The notes under the pieces are model-generated. The model did no database searches. It was given only the letters and a program-made list of their open reading frames with translations, and had not been told where the DNA came from. A DNA stretch of 5,366 nucleotides, from positions 1-5,366 of the forward strand of contig JAKSHV010000088.1 in assembly GCA_024399225.1 (NCBI GenBank). Reading direction: 5' to 3'. The position numbers and the translations under genes are program-made. The DNA is from an archaeon (lineage in GTDB: Archaea > Thermoplasmatota > Thermoplasmata > Methanomassiliicoccales > Methanomethylophilaceae). Shown piece after piece: positions 1 through 5,366 of the stretch. Position 1 is the first letter of the stretch. Each line of letters begins with the position of its first letter.

Positions 1-275
1 TCCCTCTTGAAGTTCTCGGAGGAGAATGCGAAAAGGGTGACGTACCTCACACCAATCTCGAGGCACCAGTCCATGACGTCCTCGATCTTCCTCTCTCCGA
101 GCCTGTGGCCCTCGTCGATGTCGGCCTCGAGGAACTCCTTTGCGTACCTGCGGTTACCGTCCATGATGATACCCAGGTGCTTGGGGATGGGTTCTGCCAT
201 AACCTCCTTCTCGAGCATGTGCTCGTAGGTGTTGTAGACAGGTTTTGATACGACGTTGGGCACTGCCATGGGCAT
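1..275 (-). CDS. uppS: cis-prenyltransferase (archaeal polyprenyl diphosphate synthase), 3'-truncated by window edge
   Basis: This is the N-terminal 91 residues of an isoprenyl diphosphate synthase of the UppS family. The archaeal enzymes add cis isoprene units to a trans allylic diphosphate to build the polyprenyl carrier lipid used in glycosylation at the membrane. Seen in the sequence: the substrate-binding motif HLGIIMDGNRRYA at residues 33-45, with the family's catalytic Asp at D39, then WCLEIGV (70-76) and the second signature FAFSSENFKR (82-91). The roughly 30-residue N-terminal extension with VYNTYEHMLEKE resembles archaeal rather than bacterial members. I chose the ATG at 275 because it overlaps the stop of the upstream gene by one base (TGATG), which suggests translational coupling. 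The ATG at 269 (M3) is equally in frame. An internal ATG at 200 (M26) has AAGGAGG just before it, but only 2 nt away. The gene is last of the visible operon and continues past base 1. The family assignment is secure; the exact start is less so. Confidence 0.93.
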   Translation of the reverse strand, partial: MPMAVPNVVSKPVYNTYEHMLEKEVMAEPIPKHLGIIMDGNRRYAKEFLEADIDEGHRLGERKIEDVMDWCLEIGVRYVTLFAFSSENFKR

Positions 276-1225
276 CACTCGAAGTCTTCGGGTACGCCTG
301 CGGATTTGGGTCCGATGTCGACACATCCTATTGCGGCGACTGCTCCGATGATACCGCCGGTACCGGTGACGGTGATGATCTGCACACCGTTCTCGGCTGC
401 GACCTTCTCAGCATCCTCGACCTTGAACATGACGCTCTTCGCGGCCCATCCGAAGTCCATGAGGGGCTTGGGGATGTCGAGACCCTGGAAGACGGTCATG
501 ACGGCGTCGGTGGAGTAGGAGTTCTTCTTGACATAGTCATAGCAGAACTCGATGAGCTTGGGGACCTCTTCCTCCTTGACGGCGAAGGTCACTGCGGTGG
601 AACAGCAGTTGGTTGTCTTTGTGGGAGTCTTGGGATTGAGCTGGATAATCTTGTGCTCGAGGAAATGTCCGATGGGGCACTCCTGTGCCATAGCGAGAGA
701 AGTAGCCCAGGTGGCACCCTCTTCCTTGGTGTCGGTGTCATCGACTCCGATGACGACACGAACGAGTTTGGGGGTGATGATGTCGACGTGCGCTGCGTGT
801 CCTCCGCCGATCTTGAAATCGTCGGGATACTCGGTGCGGATGACATCCTGGCACTGGGGAAGGCATGCACCGATTCCGACGGATGCACCTGCGATTCCGT
901 ACCAGGTCATGCGGACCTCGTCGCCCTCGACCTTGAATGCCTTGAGTCCCTGTCCACCCATCTCTGAGGATACGGGTCCGAACCTGAGTTCGCCCTCTCC
1001 GATGGTGACGTCCATGACGAGGGTGTTACCGTCCATAATAATGTTGTCGATGACTCCCTTGGTCCTCTTACGGTTGACGATATCCCACTCTCCGGGTCCG
1101 CGGGAGATGCATTTCTCGATGATGCGGGCCTTTCCGGATTTCTCATCCACGATTGTGTAGAGTCCTTTGCAGAACATCTTTCCGTACTTTTTCTGGACCT
1201 CGTCGGGCCTGAGTATTGTAACCAT
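275..1225 (-). CDS. methanogenesis marker protein 11 (Mmp11), with TiaS-like GxDDTD domain
   Basis: The 316-residue product matches what I know of methanogenesis marker protein 11, a family found essentially only in methanogens and of unproven function. Seen: GPGEWDIVNRKR (43-54), a GASVGIGACLPQC segment (113-125), the motif VIGVDDTDTKEEGATW (158-173) and a glycine-rich C-terminal stretch GTGGIIGAVAAIG (288-300). The GxDDTD motif is shared with the nucleotide-binding kinase domain of TiaS, the archaeal enzyme that modifies tRNA-Ile2 cytidine with agmatine. The OB-fold and zinc ribbon of TiaS are not apparent here. Cysteines C121, C125, C207 and C208 are candidates for metal or redox roles. 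The start at 1225 is supported by GGAGG 7 nt upstream (1233-1237). The same frame stays open further upstream to 1648, but that part is only the shadow of kptA. The gene lies 2 nt after kptA and overlaps uppS by 1 nt, so it should be cotranscribed. The family call is good; the biochemical role is unknown. Confidence 0.9.
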   Translation of the reverse strand: MVTILRPDEVQKKYGKMFCKGLYTIVDEKSGKARIIEKCISRGPGEWDIVNRKRTKGVIDNIIMDGNTLVMDVTIGEGELRFGPVSSEMGGQGLKAFKVEGDEVRMTWYGIAGASVGIGACLPQCQDVIRTEYPDDFKIGGGHAAHVDIITPKLVRVVIGVDDTDTKEEGATWATSLAMAQECPIGHFLEHKIIQLNPKTPTKTTNCCSTAVTFAVKEEEVPKLIEFCYDYVKKNSYSTDAVMTVFQGLDIPKPLMDFGWAAKSVMFKVEDAEKVAAENGVQIITVTGTGGIIGAVAAIGCVDIGPKSAGVPEDFE

Positions 1226-1227
1226 TT

Positions 1228-1872
1228 TCACTCCTCCTCTTCTTCGCCGTCTGATACGAATATGCAGTCTGCGGGGACCTGGTCGCAGAGGTAGACGGTC
1301 TTTGCTGCTTTTCCGATGGGGAACCCGGCCTCGGCACATTTCTCGGTGTCGACGGCAAGGATTACAGGATCCTCGATCCTGACCTCTCCTGCGTGAAGTG
1401 CGTCCTCGAAGGTCGCGGAAAGGTGGACCATGGTACGGTCCGTGGGGATGAGACCTTCCTCTAGAATGTCCTCCGCCTCGGTCTCGGAAGCGGGGTAGTA
1501 GAGATATGCGGGAATGTTGGTAGTGGGCAGGTTCAGGTCGAGTTTGATGGTGTGGCCGTAGGTTGCACGTACGGTCTGTCCCCTGATCTGGTACCTTCCC
1601 TTGGGGTCGGTGAGGGCGAGTGCGTCGATATGATGGGGCCTGAGCCATTTGACACGGGAGTTGTGCTCCTTGATGGTGTCGACGATCTCCTGGATCTTGA
1701 CGTAACCCTGGTCGGTCATGGGCAGGGAGAACTTGCCATGGCGGAGGATCGCGGCCATCATACGACCGAGCTTCTCCACTTCGAAATCGCTCATAACAAA
1801 CTTACCATTGCGTCCGCAGACAGGACACTTGTCCCTGCGGAAATATCCATGCTCTTCGCACTCGTTAATCAT
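1228..1872 (-). CDS. kptA: RNA 2'-phosphotransferase, Tpt1/KptA family
   Basis: The 214-residue product belongs to the Tpt1/KptA family. These enzymes use NAD+ to remove an internal RNA 2'-phosphate, releasing nicotinamide and ADP-ribose-1'',2''-cyclic phosphate. Seen: an N-terminal zinc-type pattern typical of archaeal members (C5-x2-H8 and C16-x2-C19), LRH at 43-45 carrying the first Arg-His of the catalytic set, GRYQIRGQTVRATYGH (92-107) with the NAD/RNA-binding arginines, and the VHLSATFEDAL segment (149-159) preceded by R146. LEEGLIP (137-143) is also a family hallmark. The protein ends in an acidic tail (GEEEEE) whose codons double as the Shine-Dalgarno of the next gene. The start ATG overlaps the folD stop as ATGA, with a weak GGGGGT upstream, so translation is probably coupled. 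In fungi the substrate is ligated tRNA. Archaeal splicing is not thought to leave a 2'-phosphate, so the substrate here is open. Confidence 0.95.
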   Translation of the reverse strand: MINECEEHGYFRRDKCPVCGRNGKFVMSDFEVEKLGRMMAAILRHGKFSLPMTDQGYVKIQEIVDTIKEHNSRVKWLRPHHIDALALTDPKGRYQIRGQTVRATYGHTIKLDLNLPTTNIPAYLYYPASETEAEDILEEGLIPTDRTMVHLSATFEDALHAGEVRIEDPVILAVDTEKCAEAGFPIGKAAKTVYLCDQVPADCIFVSDGEEEEE

Positions 1873-2753
1873 TCTGAAACCCCCATTTCTGCTGCCGTGA
1901 CCGTGTTGGACATGAGCATGCAGATGGTCATCGGACCCACCCCTCCAGGTACTGGGGTTATGGCCGATACTTTATCCTTAACATCTTCGAAATCCACATC
2001 CCCGACGAGCCTAGAACCGTTCTTGGCTGCGGGGTCCGGGATCCTGTTGGTGCCGACATCGATGACGACGGCACCTTCCTTCACCATGTCGGCCTTGATG
2101 TATTCGGGCCTTCCGATGGCTGCTACCAATATGTCCGCCTGGCGGGTAAGCTCGGCGAATCTCTCTGTTTTCGAATTGACGACCGTCACGGTTGCGTCGG
2201 CACCCTTGCCCTTCTGCATAAGAATGACAGCGAGGGGTTTTCCGACAATGTTGCTGCGACCTACGATCACAACATGCTTTCCGGCGGTCTCGATACCTGA
2301 GTGTAAAATCATCTGATGGATTCCGGCAGGGGTTGCGGGGAGGAAATCTGCCTCGCCGATGACCATCTTTCCGAGATTAAAGGGATGGAAACAATCGACA
2401 TCCTTGGCGGGAGAGATAGCTTTGATGACTGCGGATTCATCGATGTGGTCGGGAAGGGGGAGCTGCACGAGGATACCGTGGACGGATTTATCCGCATTGA
2501 GTTCCTCGATCTTTCCAATAAGCTCTGCCTGGGTGATGGTCGCGGGAAGAAGAATCTGGATCGATTCGATTCCGAGTTCCTTGCATTTCTTGTCCTTGGA
2601 CCTTACATAGACCTGCGAGGCAGGGTCCTCTCCGACGAGAATGACCGCCAGTCCGGGTGTGATACCCTTTGCCTTGAGGGCACCTATCCTATCGACGAGC
2701 TCGGAATATATCGCTTCGGAGACGTCTTTTCCCAGAATCAGCTTTGCGGCCAT
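1869..2753 (-). CDS. folD: bifunctional methylene-tetrahydrofolate dehydrogenase / methenyl-tetrahydrofolate cyclohydrolase
   Basis: FolD reversibly oxidises methylene- to methenyl-tetrahydrofolate with NAD(P)+ and hydrolyses it to 10-formyl-tetrahydrofolate in the cytoplasm, supplying one-carbon units for purine and amino-acid synthesis. The 294 residues match the usual length. Seen: ASQVYVRSKDKKC (45-57) with Y49 and catalytic Lys K53, VQLPLP (96-101) with Q97, KDVDCFHP (117-124) with the folate-binding Asp D120, the dinucleotide loop GRSNIVGKP (165-173) and PGGVGPMT (269-276). Most FolD proteins have Gly where C121 sits. The KGKGADATVTV stretch (181-191) is a slightly longer loop than in E. 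coli FolD. The ATG at 2753 is preferred: family N-termini begin here, and a TATA box lies about 30 nt upstream with no Shine-Dalgarno, implying a leaderless or near-leaderless mRNA. This is the first gene of the minus-strand operon. In a methanogen without the methanopterin C1 branch, FolD would be the main C1-folate enzyme (inference). Confidence 0.97.
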   Translation of the reverse strand: MAAKLILGKDVSEAIYSELVDRIGALKAKGITPGLAVILVGEDPASQVYVRSKDKKCKELGIESIQILLPATITQAELIGKIEELNADKSVHGILVQLPLPDHIDESAVIKAISPAKDVDCFHPFNLGKMVIGEADFLPATPAGIHQMILHSGIETAGKHVVIVGRSNIVGKPLAVILMQKGKGADATVTVVNSKTERFAELTRQADILVAAIGRPEYIKADMVKEGAVVIDVGTNRIPDPAAKNGSRLVGDVDFEDVKDKVSAITPVPGGVGPMTICMLMSNTVTAAEMGVSE

Positions 2754-2776
2754 AGGCACTCTGAATTGGAACAGCC

Positions 2777-2788
2777 TTATAATATATT
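2777..2788 (-). promoter_or_regulatory. TATA box of the folD operon
   Basis: On the minus strand this reads AATATATTATAA, a strong archaeal TATA element centred about 30 nt before the folD ATG. Archaeal transcription usually starts some 25 nt downstream of the TATA centre, which puts the start within a few bases of the ATG. That explains the absence of a Shine-Dalgarno. It would drive folD, kptA, mmp11 and uppS as one transcript. Confidence 0.65.
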
Positions 2789-2802
2789 GTGTGCGCGCAC
2801 AC
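2789..2802. promoter_or_regulatory. 14-bp perfect palindrome abutting the folD TATA box, candidate operator
   Basis: GTGTGCGCGCACAC is its own reverse complement over all 14 bases. It begins at the base next to the TATA box, on the side where the TFB recognition element would lie. A dimeric regulator bound here would compete with, or recruit, the basal factors. The role is inferred from position and symmetry only. Confidence 0.45.
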
Positions 2803-2814
2803 GCAAAACTAATC

Positions 2815-2837
2815 CATGTGCGCACGTGCAACTTGCA
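2815..2837. repeat. overlapping palindrome cluster upstream of folD
   Basis: Three short dyads overlap here: GTGCGCAC (2818-2825), GCACGTGC (2822-2829) and TGCAA-C-TTGCA (2827-2837). The heptamer TGTGCGC at 2817-2823 repeats the one at 2790-2796 in the TATA-proximal palindrome, 27 bp away. This looks like a second regulator site in the same promoter, but no binding protein can be named. Confidence 0.4.
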
Positions 2838-2838
2838 G

Positions 2839-2846
2839 AAAATATA
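2839..2846 (-). promoter_or_regulatory. possible distal TATA element
   Basis: The minus strand reads TATATTTT here. If it were used, transcription would start near 2815-2820 and give folD a leader of about 65 nt through the palindromes. It is weaker evidence than the proximal TATA box at 2777-2788, and the surrounding DNA is AT-rich, so it may be chance. Confidence 0.2.
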
Positions 2847-2956
2847 CCGAAAACTAACGAAATACCCCGATTTTGTGAGTGATCACGATCAAAACGAGTA
2901 CATAATATGGCTGCAAAGTCGTATTTTAGAACGATTTTTCACAAATGTGCCAGATG

Positions 2957-2963
2957 TAAAAAT
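2957..2963 (-). terminator. possible oligo-T terminator after AMP phosphorylase
   Basis: About 20 nt past the stop of the AMP phosphorylase gene the minus strand carries ATTTTTA. Archaeal RNA polymerase can terminate at short T runs without a hairpin, and no stable stem is evident before it. The T run is short (five), so this is tentative. Confidence 0.3.
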
Positions 2964-2981
2964 CAGACTGAAATATCGGTT

Positions 2982-4496
2982 TCAATCCGACTCTTGGGCA
3001 GTCACTCTCTTGAGCAACATACCTTCGATCTGGACGGGACAGTAGCGTTCTGCAAGCTCCTGAGCATGTTTCAGTTTGGTCTCGCTCTCGGCATACAGCG
3101 TGAAAAGAACCTCGCCTTCCTCTACCCTCTGACCCTTGGTTTTACAGAGAAGTAGGCCTGCACCCTTGTCCATCGATGCTCCGCATGCTTTGGCAACAGC
3201 GACAAGGTCTCTGTTACGGATACTGTTGACATATCCCGATCTCGAGGATATTACATCTGCAGTATACTTGCCGGGAACCAGGTCTGTGGACTTGAGATCG
3301 GGTCTTCCACCCTGGGCGGTGACGATCTCAAGGAACTTCTTGTGTGCCTTTCCGGATCTGAGTAGCTCGTGTGCCTTCTCCCTGCCGTTTTCGAAACCAG
3401 CCATCTCCAGGAGGATTCCGGCACATTCACAGGCTTTCTCGACAACGCTGGTAGGCTGGGTCTCGCCTTCGAGAATACGGATGCACTCCCTAGCTTCCAG
3501 TATGGGGCCGATGGCGCTTCCCACGGGTTGATCCGCATAGGTGATAGCACATTCGACATGAATACCCAGCCTGGCACCCAGACCCATGAAATCCTGCGCA
3601 TAGGCACGTGCCTCCTCTATGGTGTGGACCTTGGTGCCCGCACCCGTCGGGATGTCGATAAGGAGATAGTTTGCACCTATCGCGAGTTTCTTGCTGATGA
3701 TCGATGCAAGCATCTTGGCACGGGGGTTGATACCCAAGGGACGCTCGATCTTGATTACGATGTCATCAACAGGGGCAAGGTTCATGGAACCGCCCCAAAC
3801 GAAGGCACCTCCGACGGTCTCCCCGAGTTCCTTCAGACGTTCGAGGGTAACGTTGATGTCACAGAACGTCTCGACAAAATCGGATGTTCCGCAGGCACTG
3901 CTGATGGCACGTGAAGATGTTTTAGGAACTATCAGACCGGCGGCTGCCGCAATGGAGACGACAATCGGTGTAATCTTGTTACCGGGAACTCCGCCCATAC
4001 TATGGAAATCGAAAATGGGCCCTTTATCGAACACAACCTTGTCGCCGGTGTCGACCATCGCCCTGGCGAAGTCCGCGGTCTCATCAAGATCCATGCCGTT
4101 TATCTGAAGGGATGTGAGCCACGAGGCCACCTCGATATTGGTGAGGCTCCCTTCACTGATGTCCTTGACGATCGCTGTGATCTCCTCCGCACCGAGTTTC
4201 TGACCATCCATCTTCCTGCGGATGGCCCTTACACTCTCGGGAGGTTGGGAATACACGACGTCGAGCTCATCTCCTTCCTTGGCCCCTATGGCCCTTGCCA
4301 CTGATTCGGGAATGAACAATGTGCCAGCATCCGAGAATTTATCAGAACAGATGATAGATGCAACGGTCTCTCCCTTGGGCCCGCCGATACGTATGCGGTC
4401 GTTCTCCTTGACGATGAGGGCCTCGCAGTCGCGGGGATCCATTCCTGCCATGGGGGCAGCGGAGAGTATGTCGACGATCTTACATTTCAGCTTCAT
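2982..4496 (-). CDS. AMP phosphorylase, archaeal DeoA-like
   Basis: The enzyme phosphorolyses AMP (and often other NMPs) to the free base and ribose 1,5-bisphosphate, the first step of the archaeal nucleotide pathway that leads through ribose-1,5-bisphosphate isomerase to type III Rubisco. The 504 residues match the usual length of archaeal AMP phosphorylases and exceed bacterial thymidine phosphorylases by the N-terminal domain (about 1-85) typical of the archaeal group. Seen: the glycosyltransferase-family helical region (about 90-150), the phosphate-binding HSMGGVPGNK (165-174), KTSSRAISSACGTSD (192-206), the signature of this phosphorylase family, and a C-terminal domain with SGYVNSI and KGAGLLL segments. 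The start at 4496 gives the expected N-terminus. Upstream there is only a weak purine-rich AAGGCGG. The gene stands alone, 228 bp from folD and divergent from the gene at 4672. No Rubisco or isomerase gene lies in the window, so the pathway is inferred from family knowledge. Confidence 0.94.
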   Translation of the reverse strand: MKLKCKIVDILSAAPMAGMDPRDCEALIVKENDRIRIGGPKGETVASIICSDKFSDAGTLFIPESVARAIGAKEGDELDVVYSQPPESVRAIRRKMDGQKLGAEEITAIVKDISEGSLTNIEVASWLTSLQINGMDLDETADFARAMVDTGDKVVFDKGPIFDFHSMGGVPGNKITPIVVSIAAAAGLIVPKTSSRAISSACGTSDFVETFCDINVTLERLKELGETVGGAFVWGGSMNLAPVDDIVIKIERPLGINPRAKMLASIISKKLAIGANYLLIDIPTGAGTKVHTIEEARAYAQDFMGLGARLGIHVECAITYADQPVGSAIGPILEARECIRILEGETQPTSVVEKACECAGILLEMAGFENGREKAHELLRSGKAHKKFLEIVTAQGGRPDLKSTDLVPGKYTADVISSRSGYVNSIRNRDLVAVAKACGASMDKGAGLLLCKTKGQRVEEGEVLFTLYAESETKLKHAQELAERYCPVQIEGMLLKRVTAQESD

Positions 4497-4554
4497 GGGA
4501 CGTCCGCCTTCGGTAGAACACCGGAGCTCGATATGCGTTCTAATCTGCAGTATG

Positions 4555-4563
4555 GCATATAGG
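4555..4563 (-). promoter_or_regulatory. possible TATA element of the AMP phosphorylase gene
   Basis: The minus strand reads CCTATATGC, about 62 nt before the ATG at 4496, which would give a leader near 37 nt. GCATAT here also pairs with ATATGC at 4531-4536 as a 6-bp inverted repeat with an 18-bp spacer. The box is imperfect and alternatives exist in the same 175-bp intergenic region. Confidence 0.25.
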
Positions 4564-4642
4564 CATTATGGCTGACATATTGTCCGTAACGGCTGTTCCA
4601 GGTCCATAGAGTTAGGGTAATTGGCTGGGATGACCGAATACC

Positions 4643-4650
4643 TAATTTAT
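4643..4650 (+). promoter_or_regulatory. TATA box of the divergent plus-strand gene
   Basis: TAATTTAT is centred about 26 nt upstream of the ATG at 4672, so transcription should start at or next to the start codon. No Shine-Dalgarno precedes that ATG, as expected of a leaderless archaeal mRNA. This spacing also argues against the in-frame ATG at 4630. Confidence 0.5.
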
Positions 4651-4671
4651 CTCCGTAGCTATTCGAGCATC

Positions 4672-5366
4672 ATGGCAGCAGGCAAGAAGCACCTCAGGAT
4701 GAGAGGTGTCAAACAGGCATCCAAAAGACTTGAGGATGAGATCATCGGACGTTCCAAGGAGATCGCCGAGAACCCCAGCTTACTCAGACCCATGTGCGCA
4801 GGAAACTGCAAAAAATGTGTCTTCGACAAGGTCTTCAAAGATATCGACAAGGTCGCAGAACACAGGGATGATGAGTCCGCCTGCCTGAAATACGCATCCA
4901 AAAGCTTCTTCGAGGACATGGCAAAAGCATATGCCGGAACCATCTCCCTCAATGCTGCGGGAAAGATTCCCCTGCTTGCTACCGCCAATGTCGGCGGAGA
5001 GAAGATCCCCTATGCTGTCAGGGGTTCCGTCAACGCAGGAATGATGATCGGCTGTCAGTACTATGATGACCCCAAAATCAGGCTACTCTACTACAACCCC
5101 ATCATCAGGAAGCACAAGCTCCACCTGTATTCGTTCTCCGACGGTCTCGTCTGCTCCGATGTCGCCAACATGCCCGAGGACTATCTCTATGATGCATGGT
5201 GGGACACCCCCTACAAGTTCAAGGACGACGAGATCGAATGCGGCCATGAAGGTGCCGTATCGCTCAACATCCATGTCAAGTCTCTCGACATGACCATCCA
5301 CATCTGCGAGGACTGTGCCAAGGATGTCCCCACTCTGGCATATCTTATCTCCAAGATCTGTGCCAT
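4672..5366 (+). CDS. cysteine-rich protein of unrecognised family, 3' end outside window
   Basis: I do not recognise this family. The frame is open for 231 codons and runs off the right edge. Its codon choice (ATC, GTC, TCC, AGG preferred) resembles the neighbouring genes, so it looks like a resident coding gene. Seen: a basic N-terminus (KKHLRMRGVKQASKR, 5-19), a cysteine cluster C42-x3-C46-x2-C49 followed by C71, a central domain rich in tyrosines and beta-prone segments (about 95-160, including GCQYYDDPKIRLLYYNP), and a later metal-type pattern C190-x-H192 with C212-x2-C215 that resembles a split zinc ribbon. There is no signal peptide or transmembrane segment, so it is probably cytoplasmic. 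The ATG at 4672 is chosen for the TATA box 26 nt upstream. An in-frame ATG at 4630 would add 14 residues that overlap the promoter. It is divergent from AMP phosphorylase. A metal-binding role (zinc or iron-sulfur) is inferred from cysteine spacing alone. Confidence 0.8.
   Translation, partial: MAAGKKHLRMRGVKQASKRLEDEIIGRSKEIAENPSLLRPMCAGNCKKCVFDKVFKDIDKVAEHRDDESACLKYASKSFFEDMAKAYAGTISLNAAGKIPLLATANVGGEKIPYAVRGSVNAGMMIGCQYYDDPKIRLLYYNPIIRKHKLHLYSFSDGLVCSDVANMPEDYLYDAWWDTPYKFKDDEIECGHEGAVSLNIHVKSLDMTIHICEDCAKDVPTLAYLISKICA

Noticed and set aside
280..290. CGAAG-T-CTTCG palindrome just before the uppS start
   Set aside because: It lies in the conserved-frame end of mmp11, has no loop for a stable hairpin, and is short enough to be chance.
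245..967. Long plus-strand open frame (240 codons) opposite mmp11
   Set aside because: It is the antisense of a recognised conserved gene, gives a low-complexity Asp/Gly/Leu-rich translation with no motif, and has no promoter or ribosome site.
1226..1648. Upstream extension of the mmp11 frame
   Set aside because: The extra 141 residues are Arg/His/Pro-rich nonsense overlapping kptA. The ATG at 1225 has a well-placed GGAGG and gives the family N-terminus.
1552..2316. Plus-strand open frame (254 codons) opposite kptA and folD
   Set aside because: It spans antisense of two well-supported genes, shows no recognisable domain and reflects codon bias of the opposite strand.
2754..2831. Upstream TTG start adding 26 residues to FolD
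   Set aside because: It would turn the TATA box and palindromes into coding sequence, and the extra residues do not resemble any FolD N-terminus.
2879..2886. GTGATCAC palindrome between folD and AMP phosphorylase genes
   Set aside because: It is an isolated 8-bp dyad far from either promoter, expected by chance at this length.
2831..2981. Small gene or RNA in the AT-rich intergenic stretch
   Set aside because: No tRNA-like fold, no convincing start with ribosome site, and only weak short hairpins (for example TCGT/ACGA near 2919-2934) were seen.
4630..4671. In-frame ATG at 4630 as start of the plus-strand gene
   Set aside because: It precedes the TATA box at 4643-4650 and has no ribosome site; the ATG at 4672 fits a leaderless start.

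Overview
The window looks like a piece of a methanogenic archaeon's chromosome, and Methanomassiliicoccales (Thermoplasmata) is my best guess. The evidence is a methanogenesis marker protein 11 gene, an archaeal-type AMP phosphorylase, a long-form archaeal cis-prenyltransferase, a zinc-containing archaeal KptA, and TATA boxes sitting about 26-30 nt before start codons that have no Shine-Dalgarno (leaderless archaeal style). A folate-type FolD in a methanogen, and TGA as the stop of all four genes whose ends are visible, fit Methanomassiliicoccales, which lack the methanopterin CO2-reduction branch and decode UAG as pyrrolysine. This placement is inference, not proof.

Layout: 1-2753 is one minus-strand operon read in the order folD (2753-1869), kptA (1872-1228), methanogenesis marker 11 (1225-275) and uppS (275 to beyond base 1). 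The junctions are very tight: a 4-nt ATGA overlap, a 2-nt gap whose Shine-Dalgarno lies inside the acidic tail codons of kptA, and a 1-nt TGATG overlap. The operon starts at a clear TATA box, with a dense cluster of palindromes and strictly alternating purine-pyrimidine DNA directly upstream (2788-2837).

The 2754-2981 intergenic stretch is AT-richer than the genes. It holds this promoter, the palindromes and a possible oligo-T terminator for the next gene. At 2982-4496, also minus strand, is an AMP phosphorylase of full family length. A 175-bp divergent intergenic region follows (4497-4671). At 4672 a plus-strand gene with a leaderless-type promoter starts and runs off the right end. It encodes a cysteine-rich protein of a family I do not recognise.

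Working together: FolD interconverts one-carbon folates, KptA is an NAD-dependent RNA 2'-phosphotransferase, Mmp11 is a methanogen-restricted protein with a TiaS-like GxDDTD nucleotide-binding motif, and UppS makes the polyprenyl lipid carrier. No single known pathway joins these four. The KptA-Mmp11 pairing is the most suggestive link, since both resemble RNA-acting enzymes. AMP phosphorylase begins the archaeal nucleotide-salvage route through ribose-1,5-bisphosphate, but no other enzyme of that route lies in the window. I found no mobile element, CRISPR array, rRNA or tRNA.
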